Source: Bordetella sp.
GTDB taxonomy: Bacteria > Pseudomonadota > Gammaproteobacteria > Burkholderiales > Burkholderiaceae_B
NCBI GenBank assembly: GCA_022818765.1
Contig: CP063810.1
Location: 557,126 to 621,125, forward strand
DNA length: 64,000 bases
Reading direction: 5' to 3'
The stretch's first letter is position 1. Every line of letters begins with the position of its first letter. The notes beneath the pieces are model-generated. The model saw nothing but the letters and a program-made list of their open reading frames with translations, had not been told where the DNA came from and ran no database searches. This document shows, piece by piece, positions 30,743-41,059 of this stretch. The translations under genes and the position numbers were made by a program.

Positions 30743-32434
30743 TTACATTTTTTCAGGTGCTGAGACACCGATTAGTGATAATCCGTTGAACAAAACTTGC
30801 TTAGCAGCTTGTGCTAATCTAAGACGTGCTAGCATTAATGATTCATTATCATCTAATATCTTTTCAGAGTTATACCAAACATGAAAATCAGATGCACAAT
30901 TTCGTAACCATGAAGTAATTTTATGGGGAGAAAGATCTTCAGCTGCTTGCATCACAATTTGTTGAAACTCGGAGAGTCGTTGTAACAAAAGAAATTCTGA
31001 TGGCGTGGAAAGTAAGTAAATATCTCCACTTTTTATTTTTTCGTTTGAAATATTTGATTTATTAATTAAAGAACAAATACGAGCATACGCATATTGTATA
31101 TAATATACAGGGTTTTCATCACTTTTTGATAGGGCAAGGTTTATATCAAACACAAACTCTGTATCAGCTTTACGCTGTACCAAAAAATATCGAGCTGCAT
31201 CATGACCAACCAAATTAATTAGGTGATTCATAGTTACATAATTTCCGGCCCGTTTTGAAACTTTTAATTCTTGTCCATTTTGTAATACTTTTACCATTTT
31301 ATGCAAAATATAGAATGGGTATTCACTTGGAATTTTTCTATTAAGAGCCTTTAAACCTGCCTTTACTCGTGCGACGGTTCCATAATGATCACTACCTTGA
31401 ATATTAATCGCATATTGAAATCCTCGATCCCATTTATTCTGGTGATAAGCTACATCAGGAACAAAATATGTATACCCTCCTCCTTGACTTTTTCTCATGA
31501 CACGATCTTTATCATCTCCTGTTCCTAATTGAGTAGTTTTTAACCAAAGTGCTCCATCTAATTCATATGTATAACCATTCTTAATAATTGTTTGAACTGT
31601 TTTTTCAACGTATCCAACTGAGTACAAATCACTTTCCATATAATAATTATCAAAAATGATACCAAAATTTTTTAAATCTTGATCCTGTTCATGACGCATA
31701 TAAGCCACTGAAAATTCTTGAATGTTATTAAGATCTTCAATATTTCCTGTTGAACTTACAATAGAACCGTTGTTAATCTCTATTGTTTTTTTGTTCATAA
31801 AATCAATAGCTATATCATTAATATAATTTCCCTTATATCCATCCAATGGATAATCATCCGAATCAGGCATTATTCCCTTAGCTCTTGCTTGTACACTTTT
31901 AGCTAATTTATATATTTGGTTTCCTGAATCATTAAAATAAAATTCTTTAGTAACATCCCATCCTATAGCTTTATATAAATTGCATATAGTATCTCCTATT
32001 GCCGCTTGTCGTGCATGACCAACATGTAAGGGCCCAGTAGGATTAGCGGAAACAAATTCGATTAAAATTTTTTTTCCTATTTTTGGAAAATAACCATAAG
32101 AAAAATTTTCCTCTTCAATTAAATTTATCACTAAAAGTTTAGCAGTTAGAGACAATTGAAAATTAATAAATCCAGGTTTAGCAACCTCTATTTTTTCAAA
32201 GGAAGAATTAAATTGATAATTTGATATCAGTAAGTTTCGAATATCATTCGCTACAATCAATGGATTGATTTTCAAAGATTTTGCTATTTGCATTGCAATA
32301 TTTGTTGAAATATCTCCATGCATTTTAATTTTAGGTCTTTCAAGAAAAATAGGAGGTATTTCAATGTTAGGAAATAAATTGGAAATAACATTTCGAATTG
32401 AATTTTCAAGTTCTTTTTTTTGTTTGATAAGCAT
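30743..32434 (-). CDS. argS: Arginyl-tRNA synthetase
   Basis: A class I synthetase charging tRNA-Arg. The 563-residue form has the HIGH-type site EFVSANPTGPLHVGHARQAA, the segment QGSDHYGTVARVKAGL, the KMSKS-equivalent LKVSKRAGNYV and a C-terminal DALR anticodon domain ending in LSLIGVSAPEKM. The frame is open to 32497, but the start MLIKQKKELENSI at 32434 matches family N-termini. No frame break was seen. Confidence 0.94.
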   Translation of the reverse strand: MLIKQKKELENSIRNVISNLFPNIEIPPIFLERPKIKMHGDISTNIAMQIAKSLKINPLIVANDIRNLLISNYQFNSSFEKIEVAKPGFINFQLSLTAKLLVINLIEEENFSYGYFPKIGKKILIEFVSANPTGPLHVGHARQAAIGDTICNLYKAIGWDVTKEFYFNDSGNQIYKLAKSVQARAKGIMPDSDDYPLDGYKGNYINDIAIDFMNKKTIEINNGSIVSSTGNIEDLNNIQEFSVAYMRHEQDQDLKNFGIIFDNYYMESDLYSVGYVEKTVQTIIKNGYTYELDGALWLKTTQLGTGDDKDRVMRKSQGGGYTYFVPDVAYHQNKWDRGFQYAINIQGSDHYGTVARVKAGLKALNRKIPSEYPFYILHKMVKVLQNGQELKVSKRAGNYVTMNHLINLVGHDAARYFLVQRKADTEFVFDINLALSKSDENPVYYIQYAYARICSLINKSNISNEKIKSGDIYLLSTPSEFLLLQRLSEFQQIVMQAAEDLSPHKITSWLRNCASDFHVWYNSEKILDDNESLMLARLRLAQAAKQVLFNGLSLIGVSAPEKM

Positions 32435-32638
32435 AAATAAACCACAAACACTATTCAAATAAACAATTTTCTTACCAAAAGAAAATTTCGGTAACAAACC
32501 GCTTTAAAAATTAAAATAATGGACATAAAACTTATTGAATTTTATTCATCAATATAATGAAATAGAAAAAACATGTACTACAGAATTTTTGTTGCACAAT
32601 ACACATACAATACTATTTATTGTCGACCAGTTAGACAT

Positions 32639-34354
32639 TTAAGAAATTGCAACAGCAACTTTTTCCAAGTGACAATCTTCAATTTTAAAATTCATATGAC
32701 GATTTAAAGCACTCAGAACAGCTTGAAATGAAGCTGTTACAATATCCTGATCAATTCCAACACCAAAAACTGTATTAGGATCATTATCTACACATAAACC
32801 TACATAGCAAGCAGCTTTTGTATTAGTTCCTGATCCGATAGCATGTTCATGATAGTCCATAATTTTTATTGAGAAACCTAAAGCATTAACAAAAGCAGAT
32901 ATAGCTCCATCACCTTCACCATTAACGGTGCGCCGATTACCATCATATTCTAGCTCAGCTTGAATCTTAGAAGTAATATTTTTTTCTTTATTTGAATTAC
33001 TATTAATACAATGTTGCAGTAATTTCCATGGGTTATTCTGTGATAAATATTCCGAATAAAAAATTGTATAAACCTCATCAGAGGTGACTTCTTTTCCTGT
33101 TTTATCAGTTACTTTCTTAATAGCTCGGCTAAACTCTATTAATAAACGTCTAGGTAAAACCAGACCATGTTCTTGTTCAAGCAAATAGGCAACTCCGCCT
33201 TTTCCTGATTGACTATTGACTCTAATAACAGCATCATAGCTTCGTCCAAGATCTGCAGGATCGATAGGTAAATATGGTACTTCCCAAATTTTTCCTTGTT
33301 CATACTTAGCTAACCCTTTCTTAATGGCATCTTGATGAGAACCTGAAAATGCAGTAAATACCATATCCCCTGCATATGGATGTCGGGGATGAACAGGTAA
33401 TTGATTACAATATTCTGCACAATTCCTAATTTCATCTATATTAGAAAAATCTAAACCTGGATGAATACCTTGCGTATAAAGATTTAATGCTAATGTCACA
33501 AGATCTACATTGCCTGTCCGTTCCCCATTACCAAATAAGCAACCTTCCACACGATCTGCACCAGCCATTATTGCCAGTTCAGCTGCAGCTACTGCAGTCC
33601 CCCGATCATTATGCGGATGAGTACTCAAAATAATATTGTCTCGATACATAAGGTTTTTATGCATCCATTCAATTTGGTCAGCATATAGATTAGGTGTTGT
33701 TGATTCAATTGTAGCTGGTAAATTTAGTATCATCTTGGATTCCTTAGTAGGATTCCAAACATCTGATACAGCATTTGAAATTTTTAAAGCAACCTCAGGT
33801 TCGGTTGTGCTAAAAACTTCTGGTGAGTATTCATATCGCCATTGAGTTTGAGGATATTTTGAAATTTCTTCTTTAACCCATTTAGTTCCATTAATTGCTA
33901 TATTCTGTATTTCATCAATACTCATATTAAAAACATATTTTCGAAAAATTGGCGCACAAGCATTATAAAGATGAATAATTGCTTTTTTAGCTCCAATAGC
34001 AGATTGTATTGTTTTATAAATCAAATCTTTCCTTGAAGGCGTTAGAACAATTATAGAAACATCGTTTGGAATTCGATTTTCATTTATTAATTTTCGTACA
34101 AAATCAAAATCTGTTTGAGAAGCAGAAGGGAATCCTATTTCTATTTCTTTAAAGCCAATTTTTATTAATTTTTCAAACAAACGAATTTTGCGATCAATAT
34201 TCATTGGTTCTATAAGAGATTGATTACCATCGCGTAAATCTGTGCTCATCCATATAGGTGCTTGAGTAATTAGATGACTTGGCCAAGTTCGTTCGGAATA
34301 ATCACGATTAAAAGGAAAAAATGGTAAGTATTTGATGGACGGATTAGAAATCAT
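32639..34354 (-). CDS. leuA: 2-isopropylmalate synthase
   Basis: The first committed step of leucine synthesis: acetyl-CoA plus 2-oxoisovalerate. The 571-residue protein is the long LeuA type 2 form. It has [14 protein letters not shown] (metal and substrate site), [28 protein letters not shown], and a C-terminal regulatory domain with [15 protein letters not shown] and [15 protein letters not shown]. No leader peptide or attenuator was evident upstream. Other leu genes are outside the window. Confidence 0.95.
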   Translation of the reverse strand: MISNPSIKYLPFFPFNRDYSERTWPSHLITQAPIWMSTDLRDGNQSLIEPMNIDRKIRLFEKLIKIGFKEIEIGFPSASQTDFDFVRKLINENRIPNDVSIIVLTPSRKDLIYKTIQSAIGAKKAIIHLYNACAPIFRKYVFNMSIDEIQNIAINGTKWVKEEISKYPQTQWRYEYSPEVFSTTEPEVALKISNAVSDVWNPTKESKMILNLPATIESTTPNLYADQIEWMHKNLMYRDNIILSTHPHNDRGTAVAAAELAIMAGADRVEGCLFGNGERTGNVDLVTLALNLYTQGIHPGLDFSNIDEIRNCAEYCNQLPVHPRHPYAGDMVFTAFSGSHQDAIKKGLAKYEQGKIWEVPYLPIDPADLGRSYDAVIRVNSQSGKGGVAYLLEQEHGLVLPRRLLIEFSRAIKKVTDKTGKEVTSDEVYTIFYSEYLSQNNPWKLLQHCINSNSNKEKNITSKIQAELEYDGNRRTVNGEGDGAISAFVNALGFSIKIMDYHEHAIGSGTNTKAACYVGLCVDNDPNTVFGVGIDQDIVTASFQAVLSALNRHMNFKIEDCHLEKVAVAIS

Positions 34355-35088
34355 AACGTCTTATCCTTCAAATTATTTTTGGTTGATATTTTTTGAAAAA
34401 TTAAAATATACTGTTCATTTTAATATTGAATTGATATGACTAATTTAATTTATTCAACTTCTGTAAATCTATATAGTTATATATTTCAAAGAATCGTTAA
34501 AGATATTGATACCTTTCAAAATATACGAGTAAATAAAATCTTTAAAAAGCATAAATTTTTTTCAATGCATTTTTCTGTACACCTTTCAGTATATCCAAAA
34601 ATTTTCTAATAAATAATAAAACAAATTTTTCCTAGATTGTTTATAAAATTATAAAATTACCAATTTTCATAAAAAAAATAAGAAAGCAATAATGAGAATG
34701 ATCTGCGTTCTATTTTTTTTATAAATCTTATCCAAGAAATTTTCTATATGATTTGATATAAAAATTTGAATCACTTTCTTAATTATACTTTTATTTTTTT
34801 TATTTTTGAGATTAAAGGGTTAAAATTTGTTAAAAAATCATTTTTCAAAGTGAATGTTTTATTGCGTGATCAAATAAATAACAATAATAAGATAACTAAT
34901 CTAACTTTTAAAAATAATTATCATTGACAACCAAAGTATCTAAAGGAACAAACACAATTATCTATTAATTTAATCGTATCCCAATACAAGAGAATATAAA
35001 AATTATTGGTAGATATAAGAAATATACTAAAAATTTTATGGTGATTGAGAAAAATTGTATAAATACAATATAAAAATGGAAAATATAA
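34355..35088. other. Long spacer between leuA and the Nif3-like gene
   Basis: No supported gene lies in these 734 bp, which have strong A and T runs. A possible promoter for the Nif3-like gene is TTGAGA (35045-35050) with TATAAA (35069-35074), 18 bp apart, very close to its ATG. The rest looks like decayed sequence. Confidence 0.4.
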
Positions 35089-35865
35089 ATGAATCTGATT
35101 GATGTGAAAGATTTATCTAATTGGCTAGATAATCTATTAAAAATATCAATGTTTGAAGATTATAGTCCAAATGGATTGCAAGTAGAAGGTAAAGCAAAAA
35201 TTGCTCGAATTATTACTGGGGTAAGTGCTAGTGAAGCACTTTTAAAGTGTGCTATAAAAAAATGTGCTGACGCAATTCTTGTACACCATGGTTGGTTTTG
35301 GAAAAATGAAAATCCTTGCATAAAAGGGATAAAAAAAACACGTCTTAATTTAGTTTTAAAACATGATATAAATATTTTTGCTTATCATTTGCCATTAGAT
35401 GCTCACCCATTATTAGGAAATAACGCGCAACTTGCTAATATTCTTGATATAACACCATTCTTAGATGAAAAAAACAAGCCAATCACTTATGGGTATAAAT
35501 CTTTAATTTGGACTGGATCCCTACAGAAGTCAAAAACACTTCAAGAATTAGGGAATGATATTGAAAAACGTTTAAATCGATCTCCTTTGATTATAGGTAA
35601 ACCAGAAAAAATTATTCAATCAATTGCTTGGTGTACAGGAGCAGCGCAGAACATGTTTCAAGATGCAATTAATAAAAATTTTGATGCTTTCTTAACAGGA
35701 GAAATATCTGAACATAATGTGCATCTGGCAAGAGAAACTAATACTGGATTCATTAGTGCAGGACATCATGCAACTGAGCGATTTGGTATACAAGCTTTGG
35801 GAACAAAAATCGCACAAGAATTTGGAATTGAAGTTGAATTTATAGACATTGATAACCCAGTGTAA
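35089..35865 (+). CDS. Nif3-like dinuclear metal-centre protein
   Basis: A 258-residue member of the Nif3/YbgI family, which forms toroidal hexamers with a two-metal site. Metal-ligand segments are VHHGWFW, YHLPLDAHPLLGNN, and near the C-terminus TGEISEHNVH and SAGHHATERFG. The biochemical role remains unsettled (GTP cyclohydrolase I type 2 is a common but doubtful label). In related betaproteobacteria it sits next to petABC, as here. Confidence 0.9.
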   Translation: MNLIDVKDLSNWLDNLLKISMFEDYSPNGLQVEGKAKIARIITGVSASEALLKCAIKKCADAILVHHGWFWKNENPCIKGIKKTRLNLVLKHDINIFAYHLPLDAHPLLGNNAQLANILDITPFLDEKNKPITYGYKSLIWTGSLQKSKTLQELGNDIEKRLNRSPLIIGKPEKIIQSIAWCTGAAQNMFQDAINKNFDAFLTGEISEHNVHLARETNTGFISAGHHATERFGIQALGTKIAQEFGIEVEFIDIDNPV

Positions 35866-35891
35866 ATCATTTGAATTCTTATAAATAGGAT

Positions 35892-35920
35892 ATTTCTTCT
35901 AAAAAGAAATTTTATTTTTT
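35892..35920 (+). terminator. Terminator-like hairpin after the Nif3-like gene
   Basis: ATTTCTT and AAGAAAT form a 7-bp stem with a 5-base loop, directly followed by TTTATTTTTT, about 30 bp past the stop. It fits an intrinsic terminator, though the stem is weak in GC. Confidence 0.5.
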
Positions 35921-36011
35921 AAAAGCAAATGATTATTATAGGTCTGATTCAATGGACTTATTGTATAATTATTAAATAAATAAATTTAATATGCTTTCTT
36001 AATTGAATATT

Positions 36012-36056
36012 TATGTAACAGTTAAAAAATTAAACAAATTTTCTAACTGTTACATA
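36012..36056 (+). promoter_or_regulatory. Perfect 13-bp inverted repeat upstream of petA
   Basis: TATGTAACAGTTA (36012-36024) and TAACTGTTACATA (36044-36056) are exact inverted copies separated by 19 A/T-rich bases, ending 42 bp before the petA ATG. The form suits a dimeric regulator site or a leader hairpin for petABC. No function can be assigned from the sequence. Confidence 0.45.
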
Positions 36057-36097
36057 ATAGAATGACAAGATTAAGTACATAAAAAATAGGAAAAAAT

Positions 36098-36742
36098 ATG
36101 GCTCATGATGATGAAATCAAAGCTGAAAATCCAGCTTCCTATGAAATTCCCAATGATCCGTCTAGACGTTTTTGGGTTACAGCCGCTTGTGCATTTGGAG
36201 GGCTTGCTACAGTTGGATTCGCAGTTCCATTAATTAATACACTTGCACCATCTGAAAAAGCTCGAGCAGCAGGTGCTCCAGTTGAAGTTGAATTTAATGA
36301 TCTTCCTGTTGGAAAAATACGAACCATTGAATGGCGAGGTAAACCGGTTTGGATATTCCGTCGTTCAGAAGTCCATTTAGATACAATTAAAAGTCAAAGC
36401 CATTTAATGGCAGATCCAGAATCAAAACGTCCTGGCTTCACTCCTAATTATGCAAAAAATGAATTCCGTTCTAGAAATCCAGAATATTTGATTTGTGTGG
36501 GGATTTGCACTCACTTAGGATGTGCTCCATTACCTCGATTTGGTGTTGGTTCAGAAGCTGGTCAAGGGCTTCCATCAGATTGGCAAGGTGGTTTTTTCTG
36601 TCCTTGTCATGGATCTACATTTGATATGGCAGGAAGAGTTTTTAAAAATAAACCAGCCCCAGATAATCTTGAAATTCCTCCTCATAAATATTTGAGCAAT
36701 ACTCATGTTATTGTTGGTATTGATGAAAATAATAAAATTTAA
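36098..36742 (+). CDS. petA: Ubiquinol-cytochrome c reductase iron-sulfur subunit (Rieske)
   Basis: The Rieske subunit of the bc1 complex, 214 residues. The N-terminus has a twin-arginine-like motif SRRFWVTAACAFGG and an uncleaved transmembrane anchor. The 2Fe-2S ligands lie in CTHLGCAP and CPCHGSTF, with the disulfide cysteines in place. It is a likely substrate of the Tat system encoded 4 kb downstream. GC is clearly higher than the local average (about 45% in sampled lines). AGGAAAAA precedes the ATG. Confidence 0.96.
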   Translation: MAHDDEIKAENPASYEIPNDPSRRFWVTAACAFGGLATVGFAVPLINTLAPSEKARAAGAPVEVEFNDLPVGKIRTIEWRGKPVWIFRRSEVHLDTIKSQSHLMADPESKRPGFTPNYAKNEFRSRNPEYLICVGICTHLGCAPLPRFGVGSEAGQGLPSDWQGGFFCPCHGSTFDMAGRVFKNKPAPDNLEIPPHKYLSNTHVIVGIDENNKI

Positions 36743-36777
36743 TTTTTAATTAAAAGGATATAAAGGAAAAATTTAAT

Positions 36778-38163
36778 ATGTCTGTTGAAAAAAATATTCA
36801 AACGACAGGCCTTCTTGGATGGATAGATAAACGTTTTCCATTAACTTATATTTGGAAATCACATCTTTCTGAATACTATGCTCCTAAAAATTTTAATTTT
36901 TGGTATTTCTTTGGATCCCTAGCACTTTTAGTGTTATTCATACAAATTATAACAGGAATTTTTCTTGTCATGCATTATAAACCTGATGCTGAACGAGCAT
37001 TTTGGTCAGTCGAATATATTATGCGTGAAGTACCATGGGGATGGTTGGTTCGTTATATGCATTCTACCGGCGCATCTATGTTTTTTATTGTTATTTATTT
37101 ACATATGCTGCGAGGATTATTTTATGGATCTTATAAAAATCCTAGAGAATTAATTTGGATATTGGGTGTTTTAATTTTTCTTTGTTTGATGGCTGAAGCC
37201 TTTTTTGGTTATTTGTTACCTTGGGGGCAAATGTCTTATTGGGGAGCACAAGTAATTGTAAATTTATTTTCTGCTATACCTATTATCGGCCCAGATTTAG
37301 CTTTATTCATTCGAGGAGACTATATAGTATCTGATGCAACTTTGAATCGATTTTTTGCATTCCATGTAATAGCTATCCCTTTTTGTCTAGTTGCTTTAGC
37401 TGTAGCTCATATTGTAGCTTTGCATGAAGTAGGTTCAAACAATCCTGATGGTATTGAAATAAAAGATGTAAAAGATGATCTAGGACGACCTAAAGATGGA
37501 ATTCCTTTTCATCCATTTTATTCAATTCATGATCTTTTAGCTGTTGCAGGTTTCTTATTGATTTTTTCTGCCATTGTATTTTTTTCTCCTGAAATGGGAG
37601 GATATTTTCTTGAATACAATAATTTCATTCCTGCTGATCCATTAAAAACACCACCGCATATAGCTCCTGTCTGGTATTTCACTCCATTTTACTCAATGTT
37701 ACGCAGTACAACCAATGAATTTACCTGGATTTTATCTGCATTTTCATTATTTGGAGCATTTTTTGTATTTATCAGAACTAAAAAAAGCAGAATTTATCGA
37801 TTTATAATATCTTCGATACTTATTTTAGTTTCTGTTTTCTTGCGCATGATTGATGCCAAATTTTGGGGTGTTGTCATAATGGGAGGAAGTGTTGTGATCT
37901 TGTTCTTTTTACCTTGGTTAGACAATTCTCCTGTTAAATCAATCCGTTACCGTCCTGCTGGACATAAATTTATTTATTTTATTTTCATAGTAAATTTTTT
38001 AATTCTAGGATTTTTAGGCACTAAACCTCCTAATAATCTTTCTAATTTAATTTCACAAACTGGAACGATATTTTATATTTCCTTCTTTTTCTTTATGCCT
38101 GTTTGGAGTTCATTAGGAACATTTAAAAATGTTCCTAAAAGAGTTACATTTTACAGATATTAA
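36778..38163 (+). CDS. petB: Cytochrome b of the bc1 complex
   Basis: A 461-residue polytopic protein carrying the two b haems and the quinol sites. Visible marks are the haem-b histidine helices around RYMHSTGASMFFIVIYLHML and FFAFHVIAIPFCLVALAVAH, the QMSYWGAQV segment (cd helix region), the Qo-site PEW-equivalent PVWYFTPFYSMLR and the C-terminal helices. It starts 35 bp after petA, with AAAGGA upstream. Full-length, not split into b6/subunit IV. Confidence 0.96.
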   Translation: MSVEKNIQTTGLLGWIDKRFPLTYIWKSHLSEYYAPKNFNFWYFFGSLALLVLFIQIITGIFLVMHYKPDAERAFWSVEYIMREVPWGWLVRYMHSTGASMFFIVIYLHMLRGLFYGSYKNPRELIWILGVLIFLCLMAEAFFGYLLPWGQMSYWGAQVIVNLFSAIPIIGPDLALFIRGDYIVSDATLNRFFAFHVIAIPFCLVALAVAHIVALHEVGSNNPDGIEIKDVKDDLGRPKDGIPFHPFYSIHDLLAVAGFLLIFSAIVFFSPEMGGYFLEYNNFIPADPLKTPPHIAPVWYFTPFYSMLRSTTNEFTWILSAFSLFGAFFVFIRTKKSRIYRFIISSILILVSVFLRMIDAKFWGVVIMGGSVVILFFLPWLDNSPVKSIRYRPAGHKFIYFIFIVNFLILGFLGTKPPNNLSNLISQTGTIFYISFFFFMPVWSSLGTFKNVPKRVTFYRY

Positions 38164-38205
38164 AGAAAAATTTTCCCGAAAAATACACTAAAAATTATTT
38201 TAATA

Positions 38206-39045
38206 ATGAAGAATTTAATTATTAAAGTTTTAACTTTAATTCTCTGGTACTCATCAACTATTTCTGCCAATGAAACTAATTTTCCTATAGAGAAAGCTCC
38301 GAAACGCATTAATGATCTAATTTCATTGCAAAATGGAGCTAAATTATTTGTTAATTATTGTCTGAATTGTCATAGTGCTGATTCTATGCGATATAACAAA
38401 CTTAGAGAAATAGGTTTAACAGATGAACAAATTAAAAAAAATCTCCTTTTTACTGGAGATAAAATCGGAGATTTAATGCACATAGCAATGTTGCCTAAAG
38501 ATTCAACTGAATGGTTCGGCACTACACCACCTGATTTATCTGTTATTGCCAGAGCAAAATCTGATAATAATGGTAATACAGGCATAGATTATATATATAC
38601 ATATATGCGTTCATTTTATCGTGATGTTTCAAAGCTAACAGGTTGGGATAATCTCATTTTTCCAGGAGTTGCTATGCCTCATGTTTTATGGAATCGTCAA
38701 GGACCTCAGGAATTAAAAATTGTTCGCATAATAAATACGGATAAAGAAATATGGGAAAAAATCACAACTGTATTTGATTCCCAAGGATTTTCAAGTTCTA
38801 AGAATGAATTTATTCAAAATTTCCACGGAAAAGAACATTTTCATGCAAAATTTACTCCATTAAATAAGAAACAATCGGCATTATATGATAATGATATTGC
38901 TGATTTAGCTACATTTATGTCTTGGATGGCAGAGCCCATACAGCTTTTCCGTAAAAGATTAGGTGTTTTTGTTTTGCTGTTTTTGAGCGTGTTTTTCATT
39001 GTAATATGGCGTTTAAATTATTCTTATTGGAAACATGTTCGATAA
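38206..39045 (+). CDS. petC: Cytochrome c1 of the bc1 complex
   Basis: A 279-residue protein with an N-terminal signal (LTLILWYSSTISA) and the haem motif CLNCHS near residues 54-58. The axial-methionine region is FPGVAMPHVLW, and a C-terminal membrane anchor (VFVLLFLSVFFIVIW) ends in a basic tail. It accepts electrons from the Rieske centre and passes them to soluble cytochrome c, possibly the 2234-2572 product. Last gene of petABC. Confidence 0.95.
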   Translation: MKNLIIKVLTLILWYSSTISANETNFPIEKAPKRINDLISLQNGAKLFVNYCLNCHSADSMRYNKLREIGLTDEQIKKNLLFTGDKIGDLMHIAMLPKDSTEWFGTTPPDLSVIARAKSDNNGNTGIDYIYTYMRSFYRDVSKLTGWDNLIFPGVAMPHVLWNRQGPQELKIVRIINTDKEIWEKITTVFDSQGFSSSKNEFIQNFHGKEHFHAKFTPLNKKQSALYDNDIADLATFMSWMAEPIQLFRKRLGVFVLLFLSVFFIVIWRLNYSYWKHVR

Positions 39046-39114
39046 ATAATTTTATTAATCCCATTTGTTTTATAATTCAACAAATTTTTATTTTTTTCAA
39101 AAAAGGGTTATACC

Positions 39115-39726
39115 ATGATGGTGCTTTATTCGGGGACTATATGCCCATTTTCTCAACGGTGCCGTTTTGTGCTTTTTGAAAAAGGAATGGATTTTGAAAT
39201 TCGCGATGTAGACATTTATCATAAACCTGAAAGTATTTCTGCTATGAATCCCTATGATAAGGTTCCTATTTTAGTTGAGAGAGATTTAATTCTGTATGAA
39301 TCTAATATTATCAATGAATATATAGATGAAAGATTTCCTCATCCACAGCTTATGCCTTCTGATCCTATTATGCGTGCTCGAACCCGCTTATTCCTATATA
39401 ATTTTGAAATTGAATTATTTTCAGAAGTTTCTATTTTAGAAAATAAGGAAATGAAAAATGATGAACAATCTTTAAATGAAGCACGAAAAAGAATCGGGGA
39501 ACGATTAATTCAATTAGCGCCCATATTATTGAATAATAAATTCATGCTAGGAGATGAATTTTCTATTCTTGATGTTGCCATTGCGCCTCTATTATGGCGT
39601 CTTGATTATTATTATATAGATTTACCTAAAAATGCAGCACCACTTCAAAAATATGCTGAACGCATTTTTTCTAGACCTGCGTATATAGAAGCTCTAACTC
39701 CATCTGAAAAAGTTATGCGACGTTAA
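39115..39726 (+). CDS. sspA: Stringent starvation protein A (GST-like)
   Basis: A 203-residue protein with a thioredoxin/GST-like N-terminal domain (MVLYSGTICPFSQRCRFVLFEKGM, then the PYDKVPILVERDLILYESNII segment) and a helical C-terminal domain. SspA binds RNA polymerase rather than acting as a glutathione transferase in the species studied. AAAGGG lies upstream. The petABC-sspA-sspB order is the betaproteobacterial one. Confidence 0.93.
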   Translation: MMVLYSGTICPFSQRCRFVLFEKGMDFEIRDVDIYHKPESISAMNPYDKVPILVERDLILYESNIINEYIDERFPHPQLMPSDPIMRARTRLFLYNFEIELFSEVSILENKEMKNDEQSLNEARKRIGERLIQLAPILLNNKFMLGDEFSILDVAIAPLLWRLDYYYIDLPKNAAPLQKYAERIFSRPAYIEALTPSEKVMRR

Positions 39727-39747
39727 TTAATAAGAGAAAACTATGTC

Positions 39748-40161
39748 ATGAATAAAACAAGTAGTACCACGACTATTAAACCTTATTTCATTAGAGCTGT
39801 ATATCAATGGTGTACAGAAAATGGTTATACTCCATACTTGGATACTTACATAAATGCAGATACAATCGTACCTATAAATTATTCTTCTAATAATAGAATT
39901 ATCCTAAGTTTAGGAATTCAAGCAATAGATCAACTTGTCCTAGGAAATGAATTCATTAAATTTATTGCCAGATTCAAAGGTAAAATCGAAAAAATCCTCA
40001 TTCCAATTTTAGTTGTTAATTCTATTTACTCCTATGAAACGGGTCATGGCATAGAATTTAATCCTGAAACAGATCGATTACTAACTAAGGAATCAGAATT
40101 CGGAAATGATATAGATAATTTATTTATTAAGAAAACACCACATTTATCAATTGTAAAATAA
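39748..40161 (+). CDS. sspB: ClpXP protease specificity-enhancing factor SspB
   Basis: A 137-residue adaptor that hands ssrA-tagged proteins to ClpXP. The substrate-binding domain is visible from KPYFIRAVYQWCTENGYTPY through ISLGIQAI-like LSLGIQAIDQLVLGNEFI and FKGKIEKILIPILVVNSIY. A short acidic, variable tail precedes the C-terminal HLSIVK, the likely ClpX-binding XB peptide. It starts 21 bp after sspA. Confidence 0.93.
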   Translation: MNKTSSTTTIKPYFIRAVYQWCTENGYTPYLDTYINADTIVPINYSSNNRIILSLGIQAIDQLVLGNEFIKFIARFKGKIEKILIPILVVNSIYSYETGHGIEFNPETDRLLTKESEFGNDIDNLFIKKTPHLSIVK

Positions 40162-40166
40162 AAAAT

Positions 40167-40242
40167 GCCGGCTTAGCTCAGTTGGTAGAGCAGCGCACTT
40201 GTAATGCGAAGGTCAGAGGTTCAAATCCCCTAGTCGGCACCA
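40167..40242 (+). tRNA. tRNA-Thr (anticodon TGT)
   Basis: A 76-nt cloverleaf with acceptor GCCGGCT/AGTCGGC, D-arm GCTC/GAGC, anticodon loop CTTGTAA and encoded CCA. The anticodon stem has a G-A mismatch at its outer pair and the T stem an A-C mismatch, so the folding is slightly relaxed. It begins 5 bp after sspB and is convergent with tatC. Confidence 0.95.
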
Positions 40243-40280
40243 GTTTCTTTATTTATACATTCTATAATTTGACATGCAAT

Positions 40281-41020
40281 TTACTTTTTTATAATTCTTG
40301 CAAAAACAAGACCTAATTCATATAAAACACACAAAGGAATTGCTAACATAAATTGGCTAAGCACATCTGGTGGGGTTACTATGGCAGATATAATAAACGC
40401 ACCAACAATAAAATAACCACGCATGGCTTTAAGTTTTTCTAAATTTGATATTCCGGTTTTTATAAAAAAAACCATAACAATAGGAACCTCAAATGTTATT
40501 CCAAATGAAAAAAACATTGTCATAATAAAATTAAGATAAGATTCTATATCAGGTGCAGGAACAATTGATGTTGGGGAAAAATGAGTGATAAAATGAAAAA
40601 CTGTCCGAAATACAAAAAAATGGCAGAACATCATTCCAATAATAAAAAGTGCAGTAGAAAAAAAATAAGAGGCAAGATAAGCTGACGTTCATGTTTATAT
40701 AAACCTGGGGCAATAAAAGCCCAAGTTTGATATAAAACCATAGGTAGCATTAACACAAATGCTGCCATAAAAGTAATTTTAATTGGTACCATGAAAGGTG
40801 TGGTAATACCTGTTGCTACCATATGTGCTCCCATAGGTAAAGCATTTAACATTGGAGCAGCTAAAATATCGTAAAGGGCGGATGATCCTGGAAATATGAG
40901 CAAGCTAATAAAAGCAATTAATATCGATAAAATTGCTTTTATTAATCTAGTTCTTAATTCAAGTAAATGAGAAATAAAACTATAATTTTTCTCGTCTTTA
41001 GAATCTTCAATTTTTACCAC
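40281..41020 (-). CDS. tatC: Sec-independent translocase TatC, frameshifted
   Basis: TatC recognises twin-arginine signal peptides. The first frame (41020 to about 40665) gives the N-terminal HLLELRTRLIKAI, FMVPIKITFMAAFVL and FIAPGLYKHERQL. The next frame gives FFVFRTVFHF, MTMFFSFGITFEVPI and VTPPDVLSQ. Adding one base to the T8 run (plus-strand A8, 40658-40665) joins them as LPLIFFSTALFIIGMMF, giving 246 residues, the normal size with six transmembrane helices. It follows tatA and tatB leftward. Confidence 0.9.
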
Positions 41021-41059
41021 TTGAACTTATCACCATGTTTTAATTTTTTTAACGATCGA

